Source: Portunus trituberculatus (Eukaryota > Arthropoda > Malacostraca > Decapoda > Portunidae). Taken from it: DNA of 64,000 bases. The notes beneath the pieces were generated by a model. It saw only the letters and a list, made by a program, of their open reading frames with translations, made no database searches and had not been told where the DNA came from. The position numbers were made by a program, and so were the translations under genes. Of the stretch, positions 9,040-20,989 are shown piece after piece; the first letter of the stretch is position 1; each line of letters opens with the position of its first letter. The stretch is from contig NC_059278.1 in the NCBI RefSeq assembly GCF_017591435.1, forward strand, positions 13,203,456 to 13,267,455, read 5' to 3'.

Positions 9040-10990
9040 GCGTGACCCCAGCCTAGTAGGCAGCCCTGTGCATAATAATGTCCTGGGAGGGCCCGGTCTC
9101 CTTTGCTGATGCTGACCTCCTTGATGGAGGGAAGAGGTGGAAGACTGGCTGGGAGTGGCAGCAGGTCTCTCCCTCCGTGGTTGCTGCTGCTGTCTCCTGG
9201 GCAGGAAGTGGGGCCTTGGCTGCGTGCTGGCCGCAGGGTGCTGGGTTGCACCCTTGGCCCGAGGTTGCTGCTTACTTTCCTGCTTACCCTGGGAGGACGA
9301 AGTACCCGATCACGGCCTGTGGATGGACAGAAGGCAACCCTGAGTGGCTGATAATCAGAAAGGGGGAGTGTACACCAATGTTTCAGTACGTGTAGAAGTC
9401 ATACTTACTTGTACTGGGGTGGTGGAGGAGATACCTGAATAATGGTTGGGACACTGGCGAAGACCTTGTCCGTGGCCTCGGCGTCGAAGAGACCAGAAGA
9501 AAGGGGTTCCGCTGTAAGGACCCCCAGCTTGGCTGCATCCGCGACGCCTTTCGCAGCTGACTTCCTGGCTTCCGTCCGCGCCTCGGCCAGGGTACGGGCT
9601 AGGTACAGAAGGTACAGAGTGGAAGTTGTCAGCCAGTGACCTCAGACCATCTCTCAGGAACGAGACCAGGCTGGCTGTAGAAAGCCTGTGAGTGAGGTCC
9701 ACTTTTGCCTGGGTCTCCATTGCTGTCAGCCTCTGGTCCAGCTCATGGACTTGGTGCGGCAGCACAGGCGTTGCCCCTCCTTTCCATAGCATTCTAGCTA
9801 GCTTGGGATCCACTCTGGTTGTAAGAGGAATGACTGGGATGGACAATGGGTTGGATCAGCGTGCGGAGCTCCTTCCATGGTCCACTGCCTTCTCCAGCAT
9901 GGATGCTATGTCTAGTGACTTCTGACCCGGCTCCGGGAGGACTGACACTGGGCTGAACTCCACCATGGCCATCCCATACGCTGTGTTGACAGAGTATGCC
10001 TGCGATGGGTTAAGAAGCTGGTTGACCAGTATGGCCCTTAGCACGTCGAAGGTCGCTGTGGTGGAGATTTTCGTGGCTGACGGGGTCGGTTCTGACGCTG
10101 ACCAAGGCTTGAAGCGATATTTGAAGATAGTGACTCTCTCATCACTCATGGCAAACTTGATTTGCACGTCGTCCCTTCTCCTCCACCCTGACGGGAATGA
10201 CAGGTCAGGAGAGAAAGCCACGATCTTACCCTGTTCAAACTGGTGACACCAGGACGGTGGCAGTACTGTCCAGTGATAGGGCACCAGGTCAGCGTCTCCC
10301 TCCTTTTCCTGCACGGGGATGTGCTCCATGGATGACGTGAGCGGGGAGGGCATCCTGGGTCCTGAAGGGGAGGTAGAGGTGAGGCACTGCGGGAGGAGAG
10401 GGCATTCCCTTTCAAGGGTTCCCCACTTGAGCCTGGCCTCGGCTCCGGCTCTAACTGCGATGGAGTCGAGGGCTCTGCAGCCGGAGAGGCATTACCTTGG
10501 AGGGGTACAGAGGGAGGAAGTGCAGATGAAGCCTGAGGGGAAACCTGAGCAGCCAAGGATTCCTTAAACTCAGAAAGTAGCACTAGCAGCGCATCCTTAA
10601 CTTACGCTCTGATTTGAGACTTAAGGTCAGGTCTCTCCCCACTGCTCGAGACGTGTTCTCTCCTAGAGGGGCTGGAGCACCGGGAGCGATGGTGTCTACA
10701 CCTAGGGGGAGAGAGAGAGGGAGACGCTGAAGGCGAAGAAAGAGAGTAAGCCAATGAAGACCAAGAGACCGACCTTGTGTGGCGTGGCCTCTTAATCCTA
10801 GACCTACCCCTGGCATTCCATTTCCTTCGGTGACGTCTAGGGCTCTGAGGAGTCCTACAACGCCTGTCCACTGAAGAAGAGCTCCTTCTCTTACGTTTGG
10901 AGGAACTTTTAGGGGAGCCCCCATGACTAGTGGCTGCTATGACTTGGCGAAGGGACGCCCTCCGGTGAGGCCCCAGAGATGACCCCACCA
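9040..10990 (-). mobile_element. DIRS-type element: ORF1 / gag-like region
   Basis: Upstream of the RT on the minus strand lie overlapping frames 10988-10602, 10583-10146, 10353-9856 and 9846-9355. The first is strongly Arg/Ser-rich, like an RS-type nucleic-acid binding tail. The 10353-9856 frame has a hydrophobic, helical, Gag-like character (YHWTVLPPSWCHQFEQGK, ATFDVLRAILVNQLLNPSQA). The 9846-9355 frame continues with HELDQRLTAMETQAKVDLTH. Order and strand match ORF1 of DIRS-like elements, but I recognise no named domain, so this is assigned by position. Frame changes between segments show decay. Confidence 0.6.
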
Positions 10991-11190
10991 GGTATGGGCC
11001 CCTCTCGCTCCAGACCCAGGGTACGGGGTCGGATAGCCTCCCCCAAAGCTGTCGTACCAGCTGAGGTCGTTCTTGTGTGAGACAGCCCTAATTCCGCGGC
11101 CAGCTCGCGGTCAGCCCAGTGTACTGAGTCATCACCACGCTTAGAGGCAGCTCTCCTAATCCTCGCCCACACACCCCTAAGGGCCACCAA
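10991..11190 (-). mobile_element. 5' part or leader of DIRS-type ORF1
   Basis: The minus frame 11190-10927 (87 codons, Arg/Ala/Gly-rich) is contiguous with the gag-like region and GC-rich like it. It ends abruptly where the + strand gypsy integrase sequence begins at about 11190, so the DIRS copy is 5' truncated or joined there. No long split direct or inverted terminal repeat was recognised. Confidence 0.4.
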
Positions 11191-12204
11191 GGAGGGGTGC
11201 TGGACGGGTACCCAGGGGTGGCATTGGACTACTTCTCCAAGTGGTCAGAGGCGTATGGGATTCCAGACCACGAGGCAGAAACTGTAGTTGGAGTACTGGT
11301 AAGAGAGTTTTTCACCAGGTTTGGCATTCAAGGAGAGCTGCACTCGGACCAGGGCCGGGAGTTCCAGTCGAGGGTGTTCCAACAGTGCTGTGAGCTGCTG
11401 GGAATCCACCACACACACACCACCCCGCTCCACCCCTAGAGCAACGGCATGGTGGAGCGCTTTAACAGGATGCTGGTGGAAGAACTGGCCAAGTACTGCA
11501 GCTCTGACCAGCAAGATTGGGACCTGTGGTTACCGTTTACCCTGATGGCATACCAGTCTACATAGCAGGAAGCCACAGGTTACACTCCCGCCCGCATGAT
11601 GTTTGGTCGAAAGATGAGGCTGCCTCCGGACCTGGCCACTGGACGACCACCTGGGGAGGAGCTACCACAAACAGCACCTGAGTTTGTAGCGGCGTTGCAA
11701 CAGCGGATGGAGGCCATACGGCGACAGGAGTCAAGCAATTGATCTTCGCCTTGTGCGGCAAGCCATGACCCGCTGGTACCAATTGCATGCCAGGGACACC
11801 CAGTATGCGGTGGGGGACCGAATTTGGCTGTATAATCCCCGCAAGAAACGAGACCTCGCTCCGAAGCTGCAGAGCTACTGGGAAGGCCCTTCACCTACAA
11901 GCTAGGCGATGGCACAAGTAGGCGGCCACCCATTGTCCACGTCTACCTCCTGTGGGTTATTGTGGAGGAAGGACACTTCACGTGGGGCCAGCAGGGACCA
12001 CCCTCATCGCCAGAAAGTGAGGTGGGAAGCGACAGCGAGGTGGAGGGTGACGGTGGAATAGACAATGTTGCAGAGTGTGTTGTCGGCACACGTGAGGACC
12101 CAGGGAATGAGGCTGCGAGTGAACTGTGTGTATCTTGCCCCCTCAGAATGAGGAAAATACCTCAGTGGTGGACAGACTACATGTGTGAAAGTGTTGATGA
12201 TTAG
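11191..12204 (+). mobile_element. Ty3/gypsy-like integrase fragment (pseudogene)
   Basis: Frame 11197-11439 has VALDYFSKWSEAYGIPD (first catalytic Asp), then IQGELHSDQGREFQSRVFQQ (second Asp). After an in-frame TAG at 11437-11439 comes SNGMVERFNRMLVEELAKYC (catalytic Glu, spacing as in the D,D-35-E core), then LPFTLMAYQST, a second stop, and ATGYTPARMMFGRKMRLPPD. A short chromodomain-less C-terminus follows around 11810-11900 (GDRIWLYNPRKKRDLAPKLQ-like). The frame 11962-12204 is an acidic C-terminal tail. Reverse transcriptase and protease are missing upstream. Two nonsense codons plus frameshifts make it inactive. Confidence 0.85.
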
Positions 12205-12234
12205 TCGGGACGACTATTTTTGTGGGGAGGGCAA

Positions 12235-13688
<1,454 letters not shown>

Positions 13689-14435
13689 GTTAACTAAACC
13701 GTGCAGTGGCAGTGTTCTATTTTCAGCAATTCACAGGGTATTTCTGGGGTGTGAGGAGGGGATGACAGTCACCATTATTAATGTTGGATGATATGTGGAT
13801 TATCATAGCCCCTTCTTCCAAGATAATACATACAAGATAGAATCAAGGGTGCAAAGTATCAAATGATATATGTACTTATATTAACTTTTGGAAACTTGTC
13901 AAAGCAATATGGCACTGTCCCCAAGAAACCATCCCGCGCGCTCGCCTCGATTCCCGGCTCCCACTTCGCAGCCCCTCCACCCAGCTGATTTGACGTCACA
14001 TATATGAAGCCACGCTATTGGTCAACCTTTTTACCCTTGCGTAACCCTTAAAATACATGACATGTCTCAAGGTACCCCTGTGCAAAAACAAAATCATATG
14101 TCATATATTTCTCATTTAATGTGAAGTCAAATCAGCTGGGTGGAGGAGCTGTGAAGGGGGAGCCAGGAATCGAGGCGAGCGCGCGGGATGGTTTCTTGGG
14201 GACAGTGCCATATTGCTTTGACAAGTTTCCAAAAGTTAATATAAGTACATATATCATTCGATACTTTGCACCCTTGATTCTATCTTGTATGTATTATCTT
14301 GGAAGAAGGGGCTATGATAATCCACATATCATCCAACATTAATAATAATGGTGACTGTCATCCCCTCCTCACACCCCAGAAATACCCTGTGAATTGCTGA
14401 AAATAGAACACTGCCACTGCACGGTTTAGTTAACC
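13689..14435. repeat. Inverted repeat with ~306-bp arms and 131-bp loop
   Basis: The left arm 13689-13994 (starting GGTTAACTAAACCGTGCAG) is nearly identical to the reverse complement of 14126-14435. The 131-bp loop 13995-14125 contains, on the minus strand, the CCAAT half of a CCAAT/TGACGTCA module like that near 2313. The arms include the GC-rich block CGCGCGCTCGCCTCGATTCC in the left arm. No protein is encoded. The high arm identity suggests either a recent foldback event or a transposon with very long inverted ends. Confidence 0.9.
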
Positions 14436-14791
14436 GGTGAGCGTGCGGGATGGTTTCTCGGGGACAGTGCCAACAATATTAGTCAAGTTTATAAAAAAAG
14501 GAACACAACCCTGCTGTTGTTGATGTCATGACTTCTTGTTTTATTCACACCTTTTGTTGTATATTCGTGTAAAAGATATATCTGCTGCTCTGTAATGATG
14601 AAAAGTAACAAAAATACTTTCTCTCTCTATTGCTGGCAATGCCCTTACAACAACAAAAAAAAAAAAACAGGTAAACAATGAGTACCAGTCTTCACTTGAG
14701 CACTTCTACCACTACCCTATCATATGGCCTACATGGGGGCTAGGGGAACCTTATGCTCTCAATTGGCAACCTGCGCGGTGCCTCCTCCTGG

Positions 14792-14793
<2 letters not shown>
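14436..14793. other. Non-coding flank with partial repeat of arm end
   Basis: Bases 14437-14471 (GTGAGCGTGCGGGATGGTTT then CTCGGGGACAGTGCCA) nearly repeat 14177-14211 inside the adjacent right arm, but then diverge. The rest holds an A-rich tract at 14655-14669 and nothing recognisable. Confidence 0.6.

Positions 14794-14864
<71 letters not shown>
14794..14864. repeat. (TC)n microsatellite
   Basis: About 35 TC units. Arg-Glu and Leu-Ser repeat frames across it are artefacts. Confidence 0.97.
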
Positions 14865-14866
<2 letters not shown>

Positions 14867-15106
14867 GGGCATCTCCAGACGACCACGCACAAACAAGGGG
14901 AGTCAAGACAGACTGGCTGGTCTACCTGCATTAGTAAGGACAGATACATTTTAGCTACATGGTGTAACTGTTCCACATGTAATCAATACCATGAGGCGTA
15001 TGGGCAGGAGAGACCAACTCACCTCCGTGTGGGTCCAAGCTAGCAATAGAGGCTGAAACCATGCCTGCGCTCGTGTTTATGCCCTTCACGACGTCATTAC
15101 TCTTTT

Positions 15107-15340
15107 TTTATTTTATTTATTTATTTATTTTTTTTATACCATGTGGGCTTTTCACAGGAATTTATGGGCTAAAGGGGATACTTTTTGGGGTACCTCCTAT
15201 CTGAAAGCCCACCCGCTAGGAAACTGTTGCCCCGAGTGAGGAAGCCCAACCTACACTCGGACCGTGGACAGGATTCGAACCTGTGTGCTTGGAGACCCCT
15301 TGGACCCCAAAGCACGCATGGTTCCACTGTACACATGTAT
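15107..15340 (-). mobile_element. tRNA-derived SINE, minus strand
   Basis: Read on the minus strand, a B-box-like GGTTCGAATCC lies at about 15271-15281, following GGGGTCTCCAAGCACACA. The body runs to CCCACATGGTAT and then an A-rich (AAAT)n tail, seen on the + strand as T-rich 15107-15137. A B box at one end and a simple A-rich tail at the other are the hallmarks of a tRNA-derived SINE. The A box is weak. No protein is encoded. Confidence 0.7.
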
Positions 15341-15432
15341 TCCCTATTTCCATTCCTCATTACACCACGACTAATATTCCCTACTCTAAAAATAACAATA
15401 CATTTAGAAGACATCCAAAAGTGCAGAGTACA

Positions 15433-15526
15433 GGTACTCATGCCATGAAGATAACCTCGACTCCGTGGCACTGAGTGATAGTGAATTACTACTGAAATAC
15501 CGTGGTATTTCATTAGTAATTCACTT
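15433..15526. repeat. Palindrome remnant shared with 976-1080
   Basis: This stretch starts CATGCCATGAAGATAACCTC, continues CGACTCCGTGGCACTGAGTG, and passes through the near-palindrome ATACCGTGGTAT before GTAATTCACT. The same pieces occur at 985-1075, with the opposite arm retained there. Together they imply a common ancestral palindrome of about 100 bp. Confidence 0.8.
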
Positions 15527-15840
15527 CCGAACCCCTAGCCCAAAGAAGGAAATGGGCTATGCAGAAATCTAGATAAGGTTAGATTAGTTCTGGAGTTAAG
15601 GGAACAAACCTTCCTTTAGGTTAGTGTGTTCAGATAACAATCCTGTCTTTGAGTGAAAAGCAAGAAGTATAAGTTTATTTGATCAAGAATTTTGCACAGG
15701 TAGTTGTATTTAATTCAGTATAAAATAGGCATGTGCCAAGTGGTATTGGTAGACCTCTGTGTGCATATGTGTAGTTGATGCATGATGTTTTCATGATGAA
15801 CCAGTTTAGTGTGAGTTAATAGTCATAGTATCTATTTTCT
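15527..15840 (+). other. Intron or upstream flank of the SMYD3-like gene
   Basis: No open frame or repeat recognised. It is presumably intronic because the next exon starts at 16294/16838 with a phase-0 acceptor and a first coding exon is still needed upstream. Confidence 0.4.
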
Positions 15841-16927
15841 TGTGATTAGCCAAATATTCACTACCTTGTCATCAATGACATATCCATCACAAATGCAGCA
15901 TTCCCAAGTTTTCCCTTTGGAGTTTTGAGGACTTATAGAAAATAAGGTTTATGGAGAGCTGAAACCCTGAGAAGGGTTAGGCTAAACCTCCAAAACATAA
16001 CTTTTGGATTTGTTCATGAAGCCAGCTTCTTCTTTCACTTGGTCTGTACAATGGGTCTGTTTAACCTCTGACTTCTCATATGTTGCCACTGCTCCAACTA
16101 AGCATTTAAAAGTGTCCTTTGTAGGTTTGCCCATTATTTTTCAGTGTGACAGTTTTGTTGCTTTTTATCTTGTTAATTCCCCTCAGGTGCCAATGAGCTA
16201 TCTTTGCCCCTTCTAGCTCTAATAAGAAGACATGTATGAGAGTTGAGATGACACAGGTTATCTAACTTGATTTGCCTCTGCCTTCCCACTCAGGCTGAGA
16301 CTCTAAAACCAGTGAAACGTGGGGATGTGCTGCTTACGTCACAGCCTTTCGTGTATTTGGTCAGCGGCTCCCTCAAGTCTCTCTACTGTGATTAGCCAAA
16401 TATTCACTACCTTGTCATCAATGACATATCCATCACAAATGCAGCATTCCCAAGTTTTCCCTTTGGAGTTTTGAGGACTTATAGAAAATAAGGTTTATGG
16501 AGAGCTGAAACCCTGAGAAGGGTTAGGCTAAACCTCCAAAACATAACTTTTGGATTTGTTCATGAAGCCAGCTTCTTCTTTCACTTGGTCTGTACAATGG
16601 GTCTGTTTAACCTCTGACTTCTCATATGTTGCCACTGCTCCAACTAAGCATTTAAAAGTGTCCTTTGTAGGTTTGCCCATTATTTTTCAGTGTGACAGTT
16701 TTGTTGCTTTTTATCTTGTTAATTCCCCTCAGGTGCCAATGAGCTATCTTTGCCCCTTCTAGCTCTAATAAGAAGACATGTATGAGTTGAGATGACACAG
16801 GTTATCTAACTTGATTTGCCTCTGCCTTCCCACTCAGGCTGAGACTCTAAAACCAGTGAAACGTGGGATGTGCTGCTTACGTCACAGCCTTCGTGTATTT
16901 GGTCAGCGGCTCCTCAAGTCTCTCTAC
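15841..16927 (+). repeat. Tandem duplication, 546 + 541 bp
   Basis: Unit 1 is 15841-16386 and unit 2 is 16387-16927. They are almost identical across their whole length. Differences I can see are AGAGTT versus AGTT near 16237/16783, and three single-base losses in unit 2 in GGGG, TTT and CCC runs inside the exon. The junction carries the 5-base microhomology TGTGA: unit 2 starts TGTGATTAGCC while the true exon continues TGTGACTTCTG. Each unit contains a splice acceptor and most of a SMYD exon. Confidence 0.97.
16294..16386 (+). pseudogene. Partial SMYD3-like exon, duplicate copy
   Basis: After a polypyrimidine tract and CAG acceptor at 16291-16293 the frame reads AETLKPVKRGDVLLTSQPFV and then YLVSGSLKSLYC. 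This aligns with the SET N-terminal strand region of SMYD proteins (human SMYD3 has a 'L-R-P-G-E-L-L' block there). The copy breaks at the duplication junction before the MYND CxxC and its splice donor, and runs into a TAG. Its reading frame is better preserved than that of the downstream copy, so the two probably derive from one real exon. Confidence 0.8.
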
Positions 16928-16947
16928 TGTGACTTCTGTATGGCCAA
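16838..16947 (+). CDS. SMYD3: SMYD3-like exon: SET N-terminus and start of MYND
   Basis: The acceptor CACTCAG is at 16831-16837. The exon is 110 bp, begins in phase 0 and ends with two bases of a codon before GTGTGT at 16948. It encodes AETLKPVKRG, then a stretch thrown out of frame by three single-base deletions relative to the upstream duplicate, then KSLYCDFCMA back in frame. CDFC supplies the first MYND zinc pair. The three deletions total one codon, so the exon stays in frame but about 20 residues are changed. Because all three fall in homopolymers, sequencing error is the simplest explanation and the exon is probably intact in the organism. Confidence 0.85.
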
Positions 16948-17774
16948 GTGTGTAGTAGAAGTAACAGCAGTACAGGAGTATGGTAGTACAAATTATGCAG
17001 CTAGCCTGAACTTTATAACAGCTGAGGTACCAAAAAACATACTGTACCAAGCTGTTTTTTTTATTTTAAACAAGAAAATTGCCTTCATAGTTTTAGAATA
17101 TTTAAATTTTCATATCTCAGGAGCTCTAAGAGGTATTCCACTGTATTTTCTTTTCAAAATGTTGTGTAATGTCTCTGCTATCACATTATCTGAATTATTT
17201 CAATATTGCTGACTGATGCTTAATTTGACTGGAGATAATGAGAATGATATTGAAAATAAAAATATGGCTAGTGACAGGATTTTGGACACTAATTGTTCAG
17301 GAGACCATTCCTCCTGTACCTCCGTTGTCCTAGAAGTGCCCTATGGTACTATGAACCGTACATGCCCAGCTCTCAGCTGTGAGTTCACTGCACCATGTCC
17401 CTTTAAAGTGACGCTTAGTATTTTATATTCCCAATCTCTGAGTTTAAGTCAAGGCTGTGTGATGGAGAAATTAAAGATATGTTACTTAATGGGAATTTTG
17501 ACTTTACTGCAACATGCATTCTGTACCTCTGACCTGAATACCAAATAAAGAGATGTTTGGAAATACAGTACTATAGTGATTAGTACAGTATGATTCTAAT
17601 TGCCTCACATGTTGTAATAGTAATGATGGTTGTGTTGTGTAAAGGGTAGCTATATATGATTGTTGGTGAGAGCAACAGCATTTTTATATGAGTATTGCCT
17701 GTTCATGTAATTTTATCTTGTCTGTATTTGATGCATTTGCCTGCTTCTGTTCTACAACATACCTATCTCTGCAG
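16948..17774 (+). other. SMYD3-like intron with open frames and AATAAA
   Basis: Two successive open frames (to 17212 and 17216-17548) lie directly after the exon, without recognised domains. They end beside an AATAAA at about 17543. This would permit a truncated, intronically polyadenylated transcript, but nothing shows that it is used. Confidence 0.4.
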
Positions 17775-17955
17775 GAAAAGTGGCAAGGGCCTGCGGCGGT
17801 GCTCAGGATGCCGTCTGGAGCACTACTGTGGGAGGGAGTGTCAGGCAGCAGCATGGAAGATTCATCGTTTGGAGTGCCAGCGTCTCAAGAGAGTGGCGCC
17901 CAGGGTGCCTCCTGACACAGCACGCCTCATGGCTAAGGTTATCCTAAAACTACAG
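17775..17955 (+). CDS. SMYD3: SMYD3-like exon: MYND zinc finger
   Basis: The exon starts after TCTCTGCAG and ends before GTATTATTG. Its first base completes a Lys codon and 60 codons follow. It encodes SGKGLRRCSGCRLEHYCGRE, then CQAAAWKIHRLECQRLKR. Together with CDFC of the previous exon this gives the MYND pattern C-x2-C, C-x2-C, C-x3-C, H-x3-C. The MYND domain mediates protein-protein contacts and packs beside the SET core. The exon ends with PPDTARLMAKVILKLQ, the helix linking MYND to SET. It ends in phase 0, matching the exon at 37109. Confidence 0.95.
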
Positions 17956-18583
17956 GTATTATTGTAGTCTTTTATGTGTGTACATTTTGTACATTGACTT
18001 CTTCAACAGGACTTCAAATTTTTTTTTCTTAAATTGCCTTCCACTTTTTATTTTCCATTATTTTTCTATTACCTAGAAATTGCTAGATATATTAGTTTTC
18101 AATATTTCTGACTTTCACAGATTGTTTCACAAATAGACATTCCACACACCTATAAAAACAGAAATAAGGAAGCTGTGAGAAGCCATCAGGCCTACACATG
18201 ACAATCCCTGTATGAAACATACATCCCTATTTCCACTCATGGTAACCAATTGCAGGTGCTGCGTTGCTGCACTCTTCATGAACTTATTATTCTTTAGTGA
18301 AAAAAAAAAAAAAAAAAAAGCTGTGTGGTCATCTTGGTGAATTATCTGGTGTCATTGGATTGAGTAGACTAACCATCATTATGTCATCACCCAGCATTGT
18401 AATTGTTTGATAAGCATTTGTGAAAAAAAGGCATTTACACTTTTGTGAGTTCATATCCCATGCATCATGTATCTCTTTCACATTATATATCACCTGATGT
18501 TTTTCTGTATCATTTTAACAGCACAGCTCCATTGCTTCTATGGTAAAAAATTAAGACGTAACTTATTGATCTTGTTTATACTT

Positions 18584-18584
<1 letters not shown>
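17956..18584 (+). other. Start of 19.2-kb SMYD3-like intron, no gene
   Basis: AT-rich intron sequence with a 19-base A tract near 18301-18319. Nothing else recognised before the CA tract at 18585. Confidence 0.5.

Positions 18585-18617
<33 letters not shown>
18585..18617. repeat. (CA)n tract at LINE junction
   Basis: About 16 CA units ending exactly where the LINE copy at 18618 begins. Confidence 0.95.
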
Positions 18618-18620
<3 letters not shown>

Positions 18621-19941
18621 CTAGTGTAATATGTAAGATGTGCGAAAGAATAATAAAGAAACAATGGATCGAGTTCCTTGAAGACAACAAATTAATATCA
18701 AATAGCCAATTTGGTTTTATAAAAAAGAACGGTCTTGTGCAACTAATTTATTGAGTTTCTATTCTAGAATAGTTGATAGAGTACAAGAGAGAGAGGGATG
18801 GGTTGACTGCATCTATTTGGATTTAAAAAAGGCGTTTGACAAAGTGCCACACGCAAGATTACTGTGGAAGTTAGAGGAGAAGGGTGGCTTAAAAGGAAGC
18901 ACATTGAGATGGATAGAAAATTATTTGAGAGAGAGAGAAATAAGGACGGTAGTTAAAGATATGAAGTCCAAGTGGAGAGCAGTAGAAAGCGGAGTGCCAC
19001 AGGGGTCAGTATTGGCACCAGTACTTTTCCTCATTTATATTAACGACATGCCAGAAGGAGTGAACAGCTACATAAATTTGTTTGGATGATACGAAACTGT
19101 GCAGAGTTATAAAGCAAAAGGAGGATTGTGAAATACTGCAAGAAGACCTAAATAAGATCTGGGAATGGAGTAAGAAGTGGGAAATGGAATTCAATGTGAA
19201 CAAAAGCCATGTCATGGAAATGGGAAAGAGTGAAAGACGACCTGTGGGAATCTATAAGATGGGAGATGGAGTAGAACTGGAGAAAGTCAAAAGGAAAAGG
19301 ACTTAGGAGTGACGATGGAAGAAAACAATCAACCAGTAAGCCATATTGATAGAATTTTTAGAGAAACATATAATTTGCTAAGGAATATTGGAGTAGCATT
19401 TCACTACATGGACAAAGAAATGATGAAGAAATTGATAAATACTATAATAAGACCCAGATTGGAATATGCAGGAGTAGTGTGGACCCCTCATAAAAAGAAA
19501 CACATAAGAAAATTGGAGAGGCTACAAAAATGGCTACAAGAATGGTCCCAGAACTTGAAGGGATGACATATGAGGAGAGACTAAAGGCTATGGATCTACC
19601 AACCTTGGAACAAAGAAGGAGAGAGGAGACCTGATACAAGTCTATAAATTGATCAACGGAATGGACCAAGTGGATAATGAGAAACTGATCCTGAGAGAAG
19701 AATATGACACCAAGCACAAGATCGCATAGTAAAAAGCTGAGAAAGGGAAGATGTCTGAGAGATATTAAAAATATAGTTTCCAGAGATGTATTGAGACGTG
19801 GAACAGTTTAGATGAAGAAGTAGTGTCTGCAACGAGTGTGCACACTTTTAAAGTAAGATTGGATAAGTGTAGATATGGAGACGGGCCACACGAGCATAAA
19901 GCCCAGGCCCTGTAAAACTACAACTAGGTAAAACTAGGTAA

Positions 19942-19942
<1 letters not shown>
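18618..19942 (+). mobile_element. CR1-like LINE, subfamily 1, 5'-truncated copy 1
   Basis: The copy begins inside the reverse transcriptase fingers (CERIIKKQWIEFLEDNKLIS). It continues through [20 protein letters not shown] and [20 protein letters not shown], each block in one or other of several frames. The catalytic block is damaged: the frame stops right after YINLFG, where the FADD of intact copies should be. Thumb and C-terminal sequence follow (KIWEWSKKWEMEFNVNKSHV, NTIIRPRLEYAGVVWTPHKK). The 3' end reads GGCCCTGTAAAACTACAACT then AGGTAAATACACAC and merges into CA repeats. RT blocks with GVPQGS and YIND place it with CR1/L2-type LINEs. Confidence 0.88.

Positions 19943-19990
<48 letters not shown>
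19943..19990. repeat. (CA)n tract at LINE junction
   Basis: CA run formed on the tail of the preceding LINE. The next LINE starts immediately after it with GGAAGAGAAACAAC. Confidence 0.95.
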
Positions 19991-19992
<2 letters not shown>

Positions 19993-20968
19993 AAGAGAAA
20001 CAACAGTGGTGAAAAGAAGTCAGAGTGGAAAAAAGGTAACCAGTGGAGTTCCACAAGGGTCAGTGCTTCCCATCATGATTTATGTTAATGATATGCCAGT
20101 AGGAATAGACAGTTACATGAATATGTTGTGACGATACTAAAATTATGAGGAGAGTAAAGAATGTGGAAGATTGTAACAAGTTACAGGAAGATCTTGATAA
20201 AATATATGAGTGGAGTAAAGAGTGACAGATGGAATTTAATATAAACAAGAGCCATGCTATGAAAATGGGAAGAAGTAGATACAGACCAAACAAGGATTAC
20301 AGGCTGGGAGATTAGAAAATTGAAGAGACCGAGGAGGAGAAAGACTTAGGAGTAACAGTGCAAAACACTCTGTCACTGGAGAAACACATAAACAAGATAT
20401 GTTATATGTTTTGGAAAACATATAACATGCTTCAAAATATTGGTCTTGCAATTCCACTACCTAGAAGAAGGAATGATGAAGAAGATACTATGCACTAATA
20501 AGAAGTTAGAATATGCAGCTTGCGTATGGTCACCACACATTAAGAAAAATGTGAAGAAGGTGGAAAGGGTACAGAGGCTGGCAACAAGGATGGTACCAGG
20601 ATTCAAGGAGTTAGACTATAAGGAAAGACTGAGGGAGCTGGGGCTGACCACATTAGAAGAGAGAAGAATAAGGGGTGACATGATAACTATGTATAAATTG
20701 GTGAACAAGATTGACATGTTGGACAGAGAATTGATAAAGGTGACCAAAGTAATCATCTCCGAGGACATGGAAAAAAACTAATAAAAGACATCTCTCTAAA
20801 TGACATGAGAAAGTACAGTTTCCCGCATCGTAGTATTGATAAGTGGAATAAACTGAGCAGTGATGTGTTGAGAGTGTGTGTCAATCAGATGAAAGAGATA
20901 TTACAGGAGTAGACAAGGAGATGACACAGAGAGCTTAGCTCGGGCCCTGTAATACACAAATAGGTAAA
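19991..20968 (+). mobile_element. CR1-like LINE, subfamily 2, 5'-truncated copy 1
   Basis: The copy starts within the RT palm ([12 protein letters not shown]) and continues IYVNDMPVGIDSYMNM. A base change and frameshift destroy the catalytic DD block. The C-terminal frame 20440-20781 retains KLEYAACVWSPHIKKNVKKV and LRELGLTTLEERRIRGDMIT. Its end, CGGGCCCTGTAATACACAAA then TAGGTAAATACACAC, differs from subfamily 1 but shares the terminal GGTAAATACACA. Confidence 0.85.
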
Positions 20969-20989
20969 TACACACACACACACACACAC
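20969..20989. repeat. (CA)n tract at LINE junction
   Basis: Short CA run between two subfamily 2 copies. Confidence 0.9.

Noticed and set aside
10602..10988. Host SR-type splicing protein on the minus strand
   Set aside because: The Arg/Ser-rich frame lies contiguous with and upstream of a DIRS reverse transcriptase in the same strand and composition, so it is more simply part of that element's ORF1.
16004..16762. Two identical 70-codon frames as a gene family
   Set aside because: They are intronic sequence present twice because of the tandem duplication.
17216..17548. 110-codon frame as a separate small gene
   Set aside because: It lies in a SMYD3-like intron, shows no domain and has no splice or promoter support.
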